Source: Escallonia rubra (Eukaryota > Streptophyta > Magnoliopsida > Escalloniales > Escalloniaceae). From it: a stretch of 64,000 nt of DNA. Under the pieces are notes generated by a model. The model saw nothing but the letters and a program-made list of their open reading frames with translations, made no database searches and was not told the DNA's origin. The position numbers were made by a program, and so were the translations under genes. Shown in pieces: positions 45,876 to 57,804 of the stretch. Positions within the stretch are counted from its first letter, which is position 1, and every line of letters begins with the position of its first letter. The stretch is taken from positions 992,001 to 1,056,000 of the forward strand of contig JAVXUO010002581.1 of assembly GCA_033065855.1 (NCBI GenBank). Reading direction: 5' to 3'.

Positions 45876-46740
45876 CGCGTAGGCCTGCCTCGTGTCACAA
45901 ATTATTTTTTTTGACGGGGAAAATCTTGGCCCTGGGCTACACGAGTATTGTTTTATGTCCGAAGGATGCCTTGCGACAAATCAGCCTGAAAAACACTGGG
46001 CCGAATAAAGTTGGAAAAGGCACCAAACATGCCATCTTAGCCCGCTTAAGAGCTAGTAGCCTTAATTCAAGGGCCCAGAATAGCAAAAGCCTAAAATTAC
46101 ACAACTACTTTAAATTCATAAACTTTTAACTGTGGAAGACTTTAGTAAATATAAAGGAGAATAATATTCACCGCTGCACGATATCTACTGTGCCAGCGCT
46201 CCTAAATTTAAGAATTCTTTTGGGAAGGATATAAAGGAAGTGTAGCGATTATTGTGTACATAAGTGGAGGTTGGATATCACCCTCCGCTATAAATACGGT
46301 CATGTTTACGAACTCTTTTTTGCTTTTTACATGAACTTTCAAGAGTTATTCTTGTCAACAAAGTTGAAAAAATGTTGTCATACATGCTTTTAGAGGGAAA
46401 TATAGGTGTGTAAATAGCAAAAGAAAGGTGTGTAAATACCTGCACTCATACCAATACCTTACTAGTGAGTATAAATGTACGCTTCTGGAAAGTACATTCC
46501 AGTTAATTTGACACCAGGCATTATTAGCTGATCCTTCAGTCAATAATAATAATTCTTGGTAAACTGAAGTTCAATGTCAAGCATCTGGGAAGAGCGAAGG
46601 CACTTTTAAGTTTTCTAGAAAAAGAACACCTTGGGACATGTAAGGGCAACTAAGTAGTACTACTTATTCAAGGCGATTAGGTGTTGAAATTTTCTAATTA
46701 CTGCTATGTATGTGTCATCCAAGTTCCAACTACCTTGTTT
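45876..46740. other. Intergenic, no gene recognised
   Basis: Ordinary AT-rich spacer. Short open frames on either strand lack domains. Confidence 0.35.
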
Positions 46741-49143
46741 CTAAACACTAGCCGATAATTTATTAACAATAATTTATCTTAGTAGTCTTAAAATGCATAA
46801 TAAAATATCTTGCACAATTTTATAATTTTATGATTATTTTATCAAAGATAGTTACTTTAGTTTTGGCTTGAACTTTATTGTAATAAAATAAATTAACCTT
46901 TCTGGTCAAATATCAATAAGCAATGTTCTTGTGCGTATTTGCTAATTCTGATTGAATAACTATATAGATGTACAAAAATTAAAAGCTTATTTAGTACACA
47001 AAAAAAGAAAAAGTAAATTCTACTGATAAAAATATGCGGAGAACATATTGAGATCAATTTGCTATTGCATAAGACATTTTTATTATTTTCTATGTATCTT
47101 TTTTAAAAAAAATTTGTACCTTTGAATGGGTTGTCCATAACATTAGTTATATATTAGTTTAATTTTGATAGAGAAAATTTTGGTCCATATATTTGCTTAT
47201 AGCATGTTATAAAAGTTAATTAACACAACTAATAAAGTAAGGATGGTGTGACATTTTTAGAAGCGGAGAAAATAGTAATCAGTGCATGAAGTAATTATAT
47301 AAAGTTTAAAAAGTTTAACCAACATGACTATATACGATAGCTCAAAACCTCGTAGTAAGGAAACTGCTGAACAAAATTTAACCAACATTTCACAAAGTAT
47401 ACAATAAACATGCTTACTAATTAAGATTTATCTTCAGATATAATAAGGATTTCAATCCAAGTTTTAGTCTACATTCATCACACAATAACTAATATCTTTT
47501 TAGATTTTATATGCAATTTTATTCAAAATTATAAAAGTTAACATAATTAAAATCATAAATGGTATATTGCCAATGCAGAATTTAGAATGCTTAACAGTTA
47601 ATTACTCACAATAAAAATACCATAGAAAAAAATTAGTTCAAAACTTTTTCAACATCAAATTAGTTGAATTTAAGAAAAACTTACATAATTAAGATTTTAA
47701 AATTACACTATTTTTTTAATGTATCTCATATAGAATCTGCATATTATGTTATTTTTACATTTAACCAATGCGACTAAATAGGATACCGCAAAACTTTAGA
47801 GTAAGGAAATTATTGACCAAAATTTTTAATCAAAATAGTTATCAAGTTAGATTCATATTTGAATTTAGAGAAAACTTAAATATGAATTTGAAATAGAACC
47901 TAATTTTTCTTATTAAATCTCTTAAGTAATTTTTTTACATGTTAATATTTCATGTTAGAGAGCTTTTTCGATGTATAATATTCCAATAAAGTCATAATAT
48001 ATTACTATATTGGTTAGAAAATTTTAAATATTTTGAATTGAGTTTTGAATTGCATAAGGCTAATTTTTTAAATATCTACTATATTTGTTGATTTAATTAA
48101 TTGCAAAATTAGGGTCCCCGTTAAAAATAATGTTTGGAGATCTTTAGTAATATTAATGTGTTTAACATTAGTTTTTATAACTCCTTATTATGTTAGAAAC
48201 ACAATGCGATAAGATGTCATGATTACATTTCTCGCCTCAGTTATTAATTATTATACCTCAGGATTCCGAGTCAAGCTCGAGTAAGTTAATAAAATATCTT
48301 AAAAAGTTACAAAAAGTTTATCAATGAATACCACATTTCAAGAAACAAAAATAGATTTATATCTTATGGGAAAAAATCTACTTCTGCTAAAACTATAATT
48401 GTAGTTAGTGAGAAAATTTTAATACTTTATTTGTAACAATTTCAAGTAACTTGTTAAGACTATATTATTTTAAGTTATTTTAGTGGCCCAATTTGGTTCA
48501 TTTAAAAACCAAGTCTATTAGCTTGAAAAGTTAGGTTAAGAGTACTCTGCAAAATTATTTAGACATAAAAATTAGGATTCTATCAAAATTTAAATTAATT
48601 CTTAGATCACGTTTTTATTTTATATCTCATAGTTATTTTTTGGGTCTATGAATTTTAATTTTCATATTAAAAAACACTTTCAAGAACATAATTGTCAAAA
48701 CAAAGTCTTAATAGATTAATATATTGATTAGATAGAGTTTTAGAAGGATTAGAATTGCTTTTTAAATTATTTGTTTTCTTCTAAATCGAAAGTATTATTT
48801 TCGTTTTTTTATATATATGAGTTTTTATATTCATATTAGAGAATAGTTTTGAAGATACAATAGTGAATATTAAGTCATAATAAGTTAGTATAATGATAAG
48901 GTTGAGAATGATTAGAATTAGTTTTTGAATTTTAAGGACATAATTATCATAAAGAAGTCTTAATAGATTAGTATGTTGATTAGGTAGAATTTTAAAATGA
49001 CTAGAGTTATTTTTTAAATTAAATATGACTTACTAATATAAAAGATAATTAATCTGGTGACGTGTCATACAAAGAAGCGATGATGTGTTGGGCAAAGAAG
49101 TTATCAATGTCTTTCTCGCTTCGTTTATTATATATTATATAGA
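46741..49143. repeat. Very AT-rich block with degenerate ~85-90-bp repeats
   Basis: Words of the type 'aagtcttaatagattagtat', 'ttgattaggtagaattttaa' and 'gattagaatt' recur at about 47980, 48700, 48870 and 48950. The block ends with minus-strand TCTATATAATATATAATAAA preceded by A (at 49143), which resembles a Helitron 5' end. A matching hairpin plus CTAG 3' end was not found to the left, so it is not called a Helitron. No coding sequence. Confidence 0.45.
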
Positions 49144-49449
49144 TTTAAGACCATCGTGGCGGCAGCTCGACTTGACCTCCAAGGTATGAGAACGTCAATA
49201 ACATTGATTTTTGACGTATAACTTGCAAGATGTTTCTTATAAGGCGAGAAAAACTTTAATGACACCATAATAACGTAAGGTATAGTACTCTGCATTTGTA
49301 TGTACTAATGTTGCTCCTTATTTAGCTGTCCCTATGCAAGCGATCACATATGGTGGCATGAGAAATAGAAATCTTTGTACATGCAAGAAGGTCTCTAACC
49401 TAAAAGGCAGGAGTAAATATGCTTTTTAAAAAAATAAGGGCTGAATAAA
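49144..49449. other. Intergenic, no gene recognised
   Basis: Short spacer between the AT-rich block and the next element. Confidence 0.35.
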
Positions 49450-50615
49450 GGGTAAATTGCATTAAATGCCTAGAGCTTTACACCCGGTTCACACATAAGA
49501 CCTTGAGGTTTAGGTTTTAACAACTAGCACCCTAGCATTAAGGATTGGTTCTAATTCGACCCAAATTTGTATTTATGTTTAAATAGTGGAGGATGGTTGT
49601 CCACCTTGAGGGGAAATTTGGGTAACAAACATTTTGTGGTCTCTCTCTCTCTCACACACACGCACACGCACGCACAAATAAATAAACCACCCACACACAG
49701 TGGTGCCCCCTACCCCCCACACACACGTAGCGCACACCCACACGTTATCTACACACACACGCGCGTTGCATGCACCTACACAGCCATACACTGCTGTATA
49801 ACACACACAGAGACATACAGAAACATGCACACTATAGAAACACGCATACACACATCCACGACATACCCATACACAAAGACACACGTGTTAAACACCAAAC
49901 ACATTGAACACCATAAACACACACCACACACACTGAACACATGTTAGGGGTAGGAATGGGGAGGTATTAGTTATTGAGAGAAGGTGGGGTGTGTCACCCA
50001 TGGTGGTGGTAGTGGGCTATGGTGGTAGGCTGTGGTGGTTCTTGTGTTGGTCTTCCTCTGCACAGTGCACACACACAGAAACATAGTGAACACACAAGCC
50101 CCGTCTCTATCAAAATGGGTTTGAATTTCAGCTGAATGTAACATACACACACATACAGCCATACATCGTTGTAACACACACACACATACATTGTGTCTAT
50201 GTGCGTGTATGTTATTTATAGTGAGTGTGTGTATAGTGTGTGAGTGTCTGTAGTTTGTCTCTTTGTGTGTGTGTGTGTGTTTATGTGTCTAATAGTGTAC
50301 TGTGTATATGTGTTTGTGCAAAGTGCATTGTGTTTCTATGTGCGTAACTAGGGGGATTTTTCGTGTACGTGATTAGGGGGATGCTGGGGGAGGGGGGCAC
50401 CACTTAGTGCGTGTGCGTGAGAGAGAGAGAGAGAGGCCACCAAATGTTTGTTACCTAAATTGCCGGCTATCCACTACTTTTTGAACGAAAAAACAAATTT
50501 GGGTCTAATTGGAACCAATCCTCAATACTGGGGTGTTAGTTGTTAAAATTGAAATCTTAGGGTCATATGTGAGAATCGGAGGTAAACCTCAGAGGGTTTT
50601 AGTGTAATTTATCCC
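49450..50615. mobile_element. MULE-like element with ~240-bp TIRs and CA/TG arms
   Basis: The left terminus GGGTAAATTGCATTAAATGC matches the reverse complement of the right terminus (GGGATAAATTACACTAAAAC). The match continues for about 240 bp ('ggattggttctaattcgacc', 'gacccaaatttgt', 'gggtaacaaacattt', 'ctctctctctc', 'gtggtgccccct'). The flanks are TGAATAAA (49442-49449) and TAAATAAA (50616-50623), an 8-bp target duplication with one mismatch, in the MULE size range. The interior is CA-rich on the left and TG-rich on the right, extending the foldback. No transposase was seen. Confidence 0.72.
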
Positions 50616-50912
50616 TAAATAAACTTAAAAGCAAAGTAAGTCACATAAGCCAATACTCCACCTCCCACAGAAGAGAGCTATATGAGCCTTTCCATGTAGC
50701 TGCGCGTTGTGCGAACTATTTATAATGCATGTCTTCTTTAGATTATACAAATGATTAAATGTGTGGATACTTAAAATGCAACTAGAAGAGAAACTCTTTG
50801 GTGGTTAGCTTTACGAAGAAAAATCAAGCGCATGAGCTTAGTTATCTTAGGATGAATATCAAAAGAATTAGAGAATTCGGTCAAAGATGTCTCATGCAAG
50901 GTTTATCCGTTC

Positions 50913-52710
50913 TGTCATTGTAAACACCCCATTTTTGTAATTTTATTTTATCTTTTTTATTTATTTTATCAGGCTTTGCTGATAATTAAGTTTATTATTA
51001 GTATAGGGCTTAGGCATAATAATATAATGAGCCTAATCTACTTAATTAAGTCCAATAAGTGGTCATGTCCACCCATTTAGAGTTCAATCCAGTTAGAATC
51101 CAGCGCAGTTGGTTAAACCAGTCTAGTTAGTTAGGTTTAACCCAGGTCCAGTTAAAAGGTTGTGATTGGTTCAATGATTTAGGATTATCTTGTTATTTAT
51201 CATTGATGTGTGTGATTAGTCCTTAATTTATATGAAATATGGAGATAATTCCCGAATCTGGTTCATCCTAACTGTATTTTTACAGATAATTACCGAATTA
51301 AGGACAGATAATGTCCTGAAACTCAGAATTTTAAAAAAAAAAAATTAAGGGGTGAACCAGCTGGTTTATCAAAAATCGGCTAGTTCGTTCAATGGATGAA
51401 CTGGCCGGTTCGAAAACAACCGGCTTGTTCGTGGTTCGTTGACTAACTGGGCGAGTTCGTTGACTTTTTTTTAGTTTCCTGTTTCTATCAAAGATTTAGT
51501 TTTTATCACCACATCGCAAATTGAGATAGTCATCTTTATCATTTCTGCTATCCTAGACCTCTTTATAAGAAAGGGTGTTTGGGCTACATCAGGGACCATT
51601 TTTATTTTTTTAGAACTTTTATACCATTTCTTCCTTAGAAGTGGTAAATCATCTCTAAGGAGATTTTAATACTTCATACTTCATTTTTCTATATTTGTAA
51701 GGCACTTGTATCACGAATTTATCACAAGAAGTTTCCGAGTCTTCTAGGCAAAAGTTTTCTCAAGATACATTTACAGCTTTCTACATTAATTTAGGGTATG
51801 GTAGTGGTAGTCTCGAGTATCCCCCATCCATGCGACTCCATTTTTAGTCTATGAAACGAAATTATTTAAAAAAGAGTCTCTCAGTTCATTTCATTTCTTA
51901 ACATAGTTTGAGAAAATCGAAGATCAAAGTGTAGGTCGCCTCTAGTAGGATCCTAGTCAAACTATGATGGTTTTAATTCTGATTTGTCCGGCCAGATACA
52001 TAGGCCATTTGACCCCTATTATCGAATTTAAACCAATATAGTAGGATACGAGTCTGTTTATTTTATTTGAATATTTATATGTAAAAGGCCAAAAATTAAT
52101 AATAACAAAATAGAGACCGAAAGGGTATGACGGGTGCCTAATACCTTCCCGTCGTATAACTTAGTTCCCGAATCCATTTTCATGTTTTAAATAGATTAGT
52201 AGTCTTTGGACATTTTAAAGTCATTTTTAAGGTTTTTCTTATTTTCTTTTTGTTTAATAAAATAAAATGGTGACTCTCCTACTTTTAGACCTCTCCCGGA
52301 TCTAGAATTTTCTCGAGGGGGTCACTACAATCATATATCTCGCATTGGCTAGGAATATGTAACGGTTTTGCTTCTTATACTTGTGTAATTCTCATACTCT
52401 TGAACATGCTTTTAGGTTGGAACATTATGTTTTACAACATGGTATCAGAGGCAGGTCCATCACTTCATGTCCTAGTCTCAGCTTCTTACCGTAATTTGGC
52501 CTTCCCCCGCTTCGGATCGAGGTCCTCCATTCGCATGCTGAAGTTTGGTCGTTCAGTAGTTCAGAGCGAGGTTCCTAATTCCGGTTCCGCATAAGAACTA
52601 GGGCGGGTGCTAGATATATCCCACATTGGCACCCAAGAAAATGGCAATGAGCTTTTATTCTCTTGTTTTGCCTAGTGAGCTTCTTCTTCTTCCTTTAAAT
52701 GTACTTTAAT
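50913..52710 (+). mobile_element. Old TRIM element interrupted by a solo LTR
   Basis: TGGTATCAGAG at 52440 (tRNA-iMet primer site) follows '...ttttacaaca', and a GGGCGGG tract at 52601-52607 precedes a right LTR starting TGCTAGATATATCCCACATTGG (52608). The left LTR starts TGTCAT at 50913, is interrupted by the 1.4-kb solo LTR, and resumes at 52335 as ATATCTCGCATTGGC. Joining across the insertion gives the same TG....ATAT.YC.CATTGGC start as the right LTR. The design matches the intact TRIM at 21165, but the LTRs are well diverged and the right end is approximate. It encodes nothing. Confidence 0.65.
50919..52329 (+). mobile_element. Solo LTR (TGTAAACACCCC...CTACA), gypsy-like, nested in the TRIM
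   Basis: 1411 bp from TGTAAACACCCCATTTTTG to GGGGGTCACTACA. The start and the 3' words 'ggtgactctcctac', 'ctcccggatctagaatttt' and 'cgagggggtcactaca' are typical of Ty3/gypsy (Tat-like) LTRs. The flanks are GTCAT (50914-50918) and ATCAT (52330-52334), a target duplication with one mismatch. No internal domain remains. Confidence 0.75.
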
Positions 52711-54583
52711 CATCTGTTCACCCTATTGTTAAAATAGCAAGCTAACTAGGCTTGATTCACACAGGCATTATTAGTGTACGTAAAAATCAGAAGGGATAGG
52801 GAGAGCAAAAAAGGAGTTTGCAAGGTGAAAGGAAATGACTTGTATAGGCAGTCAAAATTTGGTCAGTGGTCGGTAGTCCTCAAAAGGGAAAGACAGCTTA
52901 ATAATTTATTACACTATTATCAGTTGAATTGTTTCCAGATATAGTCGGACTGGTCTTTAAATCAATGAAACTATTCTTGATCGAAGGAATTCAATCAATT
53001 TGACCTCTGAATATAGCCTACTACCAAAATAGTTGAAATATAACTTTAAAAGCAATTGCAAGAAAAAGAACTATTGGAAAGTTTTGGAGATTTAAATTGA
53101 TTGTCCATCAATATTTTTTTCTTCTTGGGACAAGAGCATTTTATATCACATGGAAATGTTTATTCAGTTACTCGAGTAATTAGGCTATTTTTCGAGTAAG
53201 CCAAAATAGAGTTTAGATATTTACAACCATATTGTTTATCAATAAAACTGTTCGTCGCTTAAAGTGTGGCTGAGACTTTTCTTACAACATAAACATGCTT
53301 CGAGAATAGAATGGGCAGACTACTTATCATTTATCACCCGGTCAAACTGATTTTTAATGTTAAAAGAATTTGCAATAAAACTTCTGGTGGACACGGGCTG
53401 GACACAAAGAACCCATGAGCTGTCCATAGTTACGAATTACGTGTTTTTAGAACGATTTTGAAATATATCATTGACCATTCAACTCCACAATTTAGTCATG
53501 ATAATAAAAATATATAATTTATATTATATAATAGTTAGACGTGCTTGTTTACCCACGAGCTGGACGGGCTTATCGAAATTTTTGCCTATGTCCAGCTCAA
53601 ATTTTTGACAGACCTAAAATTTTGAGCCCACGTCTATCGCGGTCACCAAAAAAGTAGTCATTTCTCATATTTCTGAGGGCTGACATGGATTGTCCAGCCC
53701 AAGTTACACCCCTACTTTGACCTGACCATTTAGCTCATTAAGTTGTGTTCTTTTATACAGAGTTTAAACCAACAAACTGTTTAGCTCATTAATCAAGATG
53801 TTTGGCGATAAGGTCAATAGGCATTGCATATGAGGCAGTGGGTTGTTCTTTAGAAGTTTGATATACACTGTTACGTTTATACGAATCTTACTGGCTTTGG
53901 AGAGTCGCACCAATGACTTAGGAATAGTGAATCATAATTGTAGAACCTCTATTTTCATGTGTAGGCCTCATAGAATGAGGTATCCGTTTATACCTATTTG
54001 TTTAGTCAAAAAATCGGTAGAATGAGAATAGAACAAATTAGTGTAAAGAGATCTTGAAACTCTTGTCTTGTGAATGATTAAGTAGACTTATAATACAATA
54101 GAGTATTTTAAGCAAAGTTCAAATGACGGATGGTGTATAGTTATAACAGGTGCGTGGTCATTCGTGTTTTGAACACTAAATATTAGATTTTTCAGAGTAT
54201 GATATATATTATTGGACATATTCTCTAAAAGTTTAAATTTTTTCAATTGCCAATAATTTAACATGGTTCAAAGGTCTAGTTAGGTCTTGGGTTCTATTAT
54301 TTCTTTTACGCATTTGGTCTTATCTATTATAGTATAATTTGCACTCTGTTTACTTGTCCACTTGATAGTTGTTTAATTTCTTAAAGCAACTGATAACCTT
54401 ACAAGATACTGAAATCACCACGGCATTACTTCCTCTAGAAGTTGATGATGTGGAATGCATAATGATTGGATTTTTTTTATGGTAAAGATGGTGTGATATT
54501 AATATACGTTTGACTTCTTGTCGAAGAGAGCTTAGCAATATTGTTACTTAGTTTAATTTTAGCAAATATACTGAGATTGACTT
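52711..54583. other. Intergenic, no gene recognised
   Basis: AT-rich spacer with no recognised gene, paired repeat or promoter. Confidence 0.35.
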
Positions 54584-54629
54584 AACACACACACACACAC
54601 ACATATATACACACACACACACGCACACA

Positions 54630-54695
<66 letters not shown>

Positions 54696-54710
54696 TACAT
54701 ACATATATAC
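54584..54710. repeat. (CA)n microsatellite with AT ends
   Basis: About 125 bases, mostly CA, with short interruptions (ATATAT, ACGC, CTCAC) and a final ATACAT section. A minus-strand frame through it is an artefact. Confidence 0.95.
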
Positions 54711-56429
54711 GCATTCTGTCATGATGATAATTTTTCTTTTCTCCACATATTTCACCCTGAAGGCATGACTTTGCACAAAGAAGGAAGAATTTTATCATTA
54801 AGTTAGTATTAATGGAATTAAATCTTCATCATCAACTAACTGACGAGTACACAAAAATTACACTGTCCTAATTTTTAAAGCCTAATATAAACCTTGAACC
54901 AGGCAGGCGAAATAGTGTACATTAAGTTTGTAAGGTGTAATTCACTTTTAAAATTACAAGTGTGTGACTCTTATTACGAGTTAATAATCCACTACTATAT
55001 GATATTGTCACAAATACGTTCTGCCATGTTGTTACTCGCTAAGACTACTCGTTAACCATGGCGTATCTTAACTAAAATTTGGGAAAATGAAAATGGTACT
55101 CGATCTTGAATGTAACAGGCAAACGTCAAGTGCATCGCTGGTACTAGTAATTTGGTAATGCATGCAACATACTTTGGCTACCAACGGATTATGCTTTATG
55201 GATGATTGAACTATTTATTTTTAAAATTGTAAAACTGTTCTGTCAAAAAAATGAAATCATTATTTATGTAATCTGGTCCTACAGTCAACTGGAGATGCGC
55301 AATCATCATATTTAACTATAGTGGACCGGGTTTTTTTACAAACATAATTTTAGAAACTAAAATAAAAGTCATATGATTATGCTAATACTAATTTCTCTAC
55401 AACAATTCAAATGTGTGGTACAACCATTCATCTCTTGTAACAAACAAAAATAGACTTTAATAAAAACCATTACGCTTATTATCGCTCTTAAAAACAAAAA
55501 AGAAAGAAGCTGATATCTGTGCTGCGCATTTTTATGCTTGAAATCTTATAATAAGATTGAAAAGGCAACATACAAAGAAACTGCAATGAAACTAAAGGGC
55601 ATTGCTAATTTATCCTTTCTTAAGTGGACTGATTATTTTCTTATCTTTTTTTAAGTGGACTACTCTATTAGGCTCAGTGATGAAGCTAGAAAAAAATCTT
55701 AAGGTGGGCATTAAATATATAAGAGAAAAATTGTCACAAAAATTTTGAAACACCCAATTCAAAATTAAAAATTTAAAGAAACCTCAATCTGAAACCTATA
55801 GACCCACCACTATGACCAACAATTGCAATCTGAAATTAAGATCCTGGATCTCAATCTGAAATAAGTAATTTCACTAGCAGTCAATTCCCAACAGAGACGA
55901 TGTGCTCTGTACATTATGTGGCTTTCAAGCTTTCGAAATAGTGAGAGACTTTCAGAATAATAGAGAGTAAATAGGATATTTTGTGTTAACTTTATGTGTG
56001 GACTTTCTTTTTTTTTTTTAGTTTATTTGTGTAAGTTTAGTACTTTAAATGACTAAGAAGACAATTTTTTTTAACTATAGTTAGAATTATTAGGTTACTT
56101 AACAAGTAAAATGACTAGAAATATATATTCTTTAAGCAATTTTAACTTTTTAGGTAGGTATTTTTTTATTAAAAATAAAAGATTACAAAAAAGCAGGTAG
56201 ACACTGGCCCACCACATGTACTCCCCATTCTTCCCATTAAGTAATTTTCCTTCTTTAAATAGACTGATTATTTCTTTTCTCTTTTTCTTTAAAGTGAACT
56301 TTAGGTAATTTTCCTACTTTACGTGGGCTGATAATTTATTTTAAATGCACAGGAGACATCAGGACTTAGACATCGGATAGGCCTCTTCTGCGTCACCAAG
56401 AGCTGGATGACACTTGTACCGGTGGCAAA
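54711..56429. other. Intergenic, possible decayed Helitron 3' end
   Basis: AT-rich. At 55120-55148 the plus strand reads 'gtgcatcgctggtactagt', reminiscent of Helitron ends with GTGCATCGC and a terminal CTAG|T, but the stem is broken and no 5' partner was found. Otherwise no gene. Confidence 0.3.
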
Positions 56430-56520
56430 ACACGTGTCTATCGGTGGCTCGTCCAGTGCCCGGAGTTTTGGCGGGAAAGGTAGGCGGTGGGTTCCAGGTA
56501 GGGGCGGCTCTGGCGGGAAA
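56430..56520. promoter_or_regulatory. GC-rich patch with G-box and paired E2F-like sites
   Basis: ACACGTGTC (56430-56438) is an ABRE/G-box-type bZIP site. TTTGGCGGGAAA (56467-56478) matches the canonical E2F-DP site in reverse, and a second GGCGGGAAA follows at 56512-56520, 42 bp from the first. E2F sites usually sit in promoters of replication and cell-cycle genes, but no such gene is recognisable on either side. It could be an orphaned promoter or a fragment carried by a repeat. Confidence 0.45.
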
Positions 56521-57795
56521 CCGAAGCGATCACCCCCGGCCCACTCACATCCACTTGCGTAGCCCACTTGCCCTTCTCTCTCCAATCCAACATTCTAGTC
56601 AACCCGCATTCCCATCTTTCCTAAGACAAATTTAATCTCGAAATATCGCTGTTTGGACAACTTTTCTCGTAATCTCCGAAAGTAGTAATATTGTTTTTCA
56701 TTCTTTTTCCTTCTCCTTGCATTTAAAGGTTGCATCATAACCGAGTTAAATAAATTATCAAATCACTTGTTTCAAATTAAATAATCTCAAGAAGTAGGTT
56801 TATGATTATTTTTTGTGTTTCTTGATCCGCTTATAAGTTATCTTTTTCATTCTAAAACGATATTTCTTTTTTGAACTGTCTTAAAAAAATTGATCAATTT
56901 TCAAATTAAAAAAATTATGTAATTATATATATATAATTTGTACACTTTTTAATTTTATTTTTTTCGCTACATTTAATCTTCCACCAACTCATTTAATCTT
57001 TCCTGACACCTTCCTCCCACCCCACCCCACCCCACCCCAGGAAAAAAATGAGAAACTTATAACATATAATTCATTTTCTAAACAAATGTGCAAGTCAAAC
57101 CTTGGGTCAATTTAGGACGAAAATGAGTATTAGCATAGCCGAGTTTAGAAAAGTAATATGATCATATTTAAAGCAGATATAATTAAAAAAAATTCACAAA
57201 GAAGTTATTTTTAACTAAAATTTTCAAGGATAACCCATGGAGGTCTAAGTTTTTTAATTTATTTTAAAAATAAAATATTATAATAGCAATATTTGTTTTC
57301 TGTTTAAGGAAAGCAAAATTAATTTGTCTCAACAATAAAATGCCAATCCAAAGAGAAAAATAAAACTATTCTAAGAGTGTACATATGATGCACAAGCAGG
57401 GAGAGGGTGGGGGTGGTTTGACGCATGGCCATCATCATGGTAATAATAATATTATTATTATATGTGTTATAAGAATAATAATAATAGTGCAGAGAGAGAC
57501 ATGGATGGTCTAGTCACGTGATCTTTCTGATCTCTAATATCCTGTGGGTACAAGCCCCATGCCACCCTCTCTCTCTCACAGTACACATTTTCTTTGAGGC
57601 AGGTTAAGAGCATGCATGGGGATGGGGGGCAGGCAGTCTGTATTCTTTACCTAAAAGGAGTACGGATGGATTGAGGAGGAGGGGACACAGCCCTTCACTG
57701 CGCTCTCGATCAGTGAGCTGGCTGAGCTTTGGACTTGTTATATTCCATACTTGCTATTCTCGAAGCAAGCACTGTCACGTGCATCGCCTGCTCGT
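56521..57795. other. Intergenic, no gene recognised
   Basis: AT-rich, with a (CCCCA)n-like run near 57018-57040 and an ATA/TTA-rich stretch at 57440-57490. The section 57500-57790 is less AT-rich and contains TCACGTGA (57515) and GTCACGTGC (57774) G-boxes, but no coding sequence or foldback precursor was identified. Confidence 0.35.
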
Positions 57796-57804
57796 TTCTT
57801 TTTA

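Noticed and set aside
49567..50191. Cysteine/valine- and threonine/histidine-rich frames
   Set aside because: Translations of CA/TG microsatellite tracts.
54582..54776. Cys-Val repeat frame
   Set aside because: Translation of the (CA)n microsatellite.
55120..55148. Possible Helitron 3' end on the plus strand (GTGCATCGC...CTAGT)
   Set aside because: Stem is broken and no 5' TC terminus was found upstream. Kept only as a remark in the intergenic entry.
57600..57790. Possible microRNA precursor because of a compact, less AT-rich stretch
   Set aside because: No known mature sequence and no convincing hairpin seen by eye.
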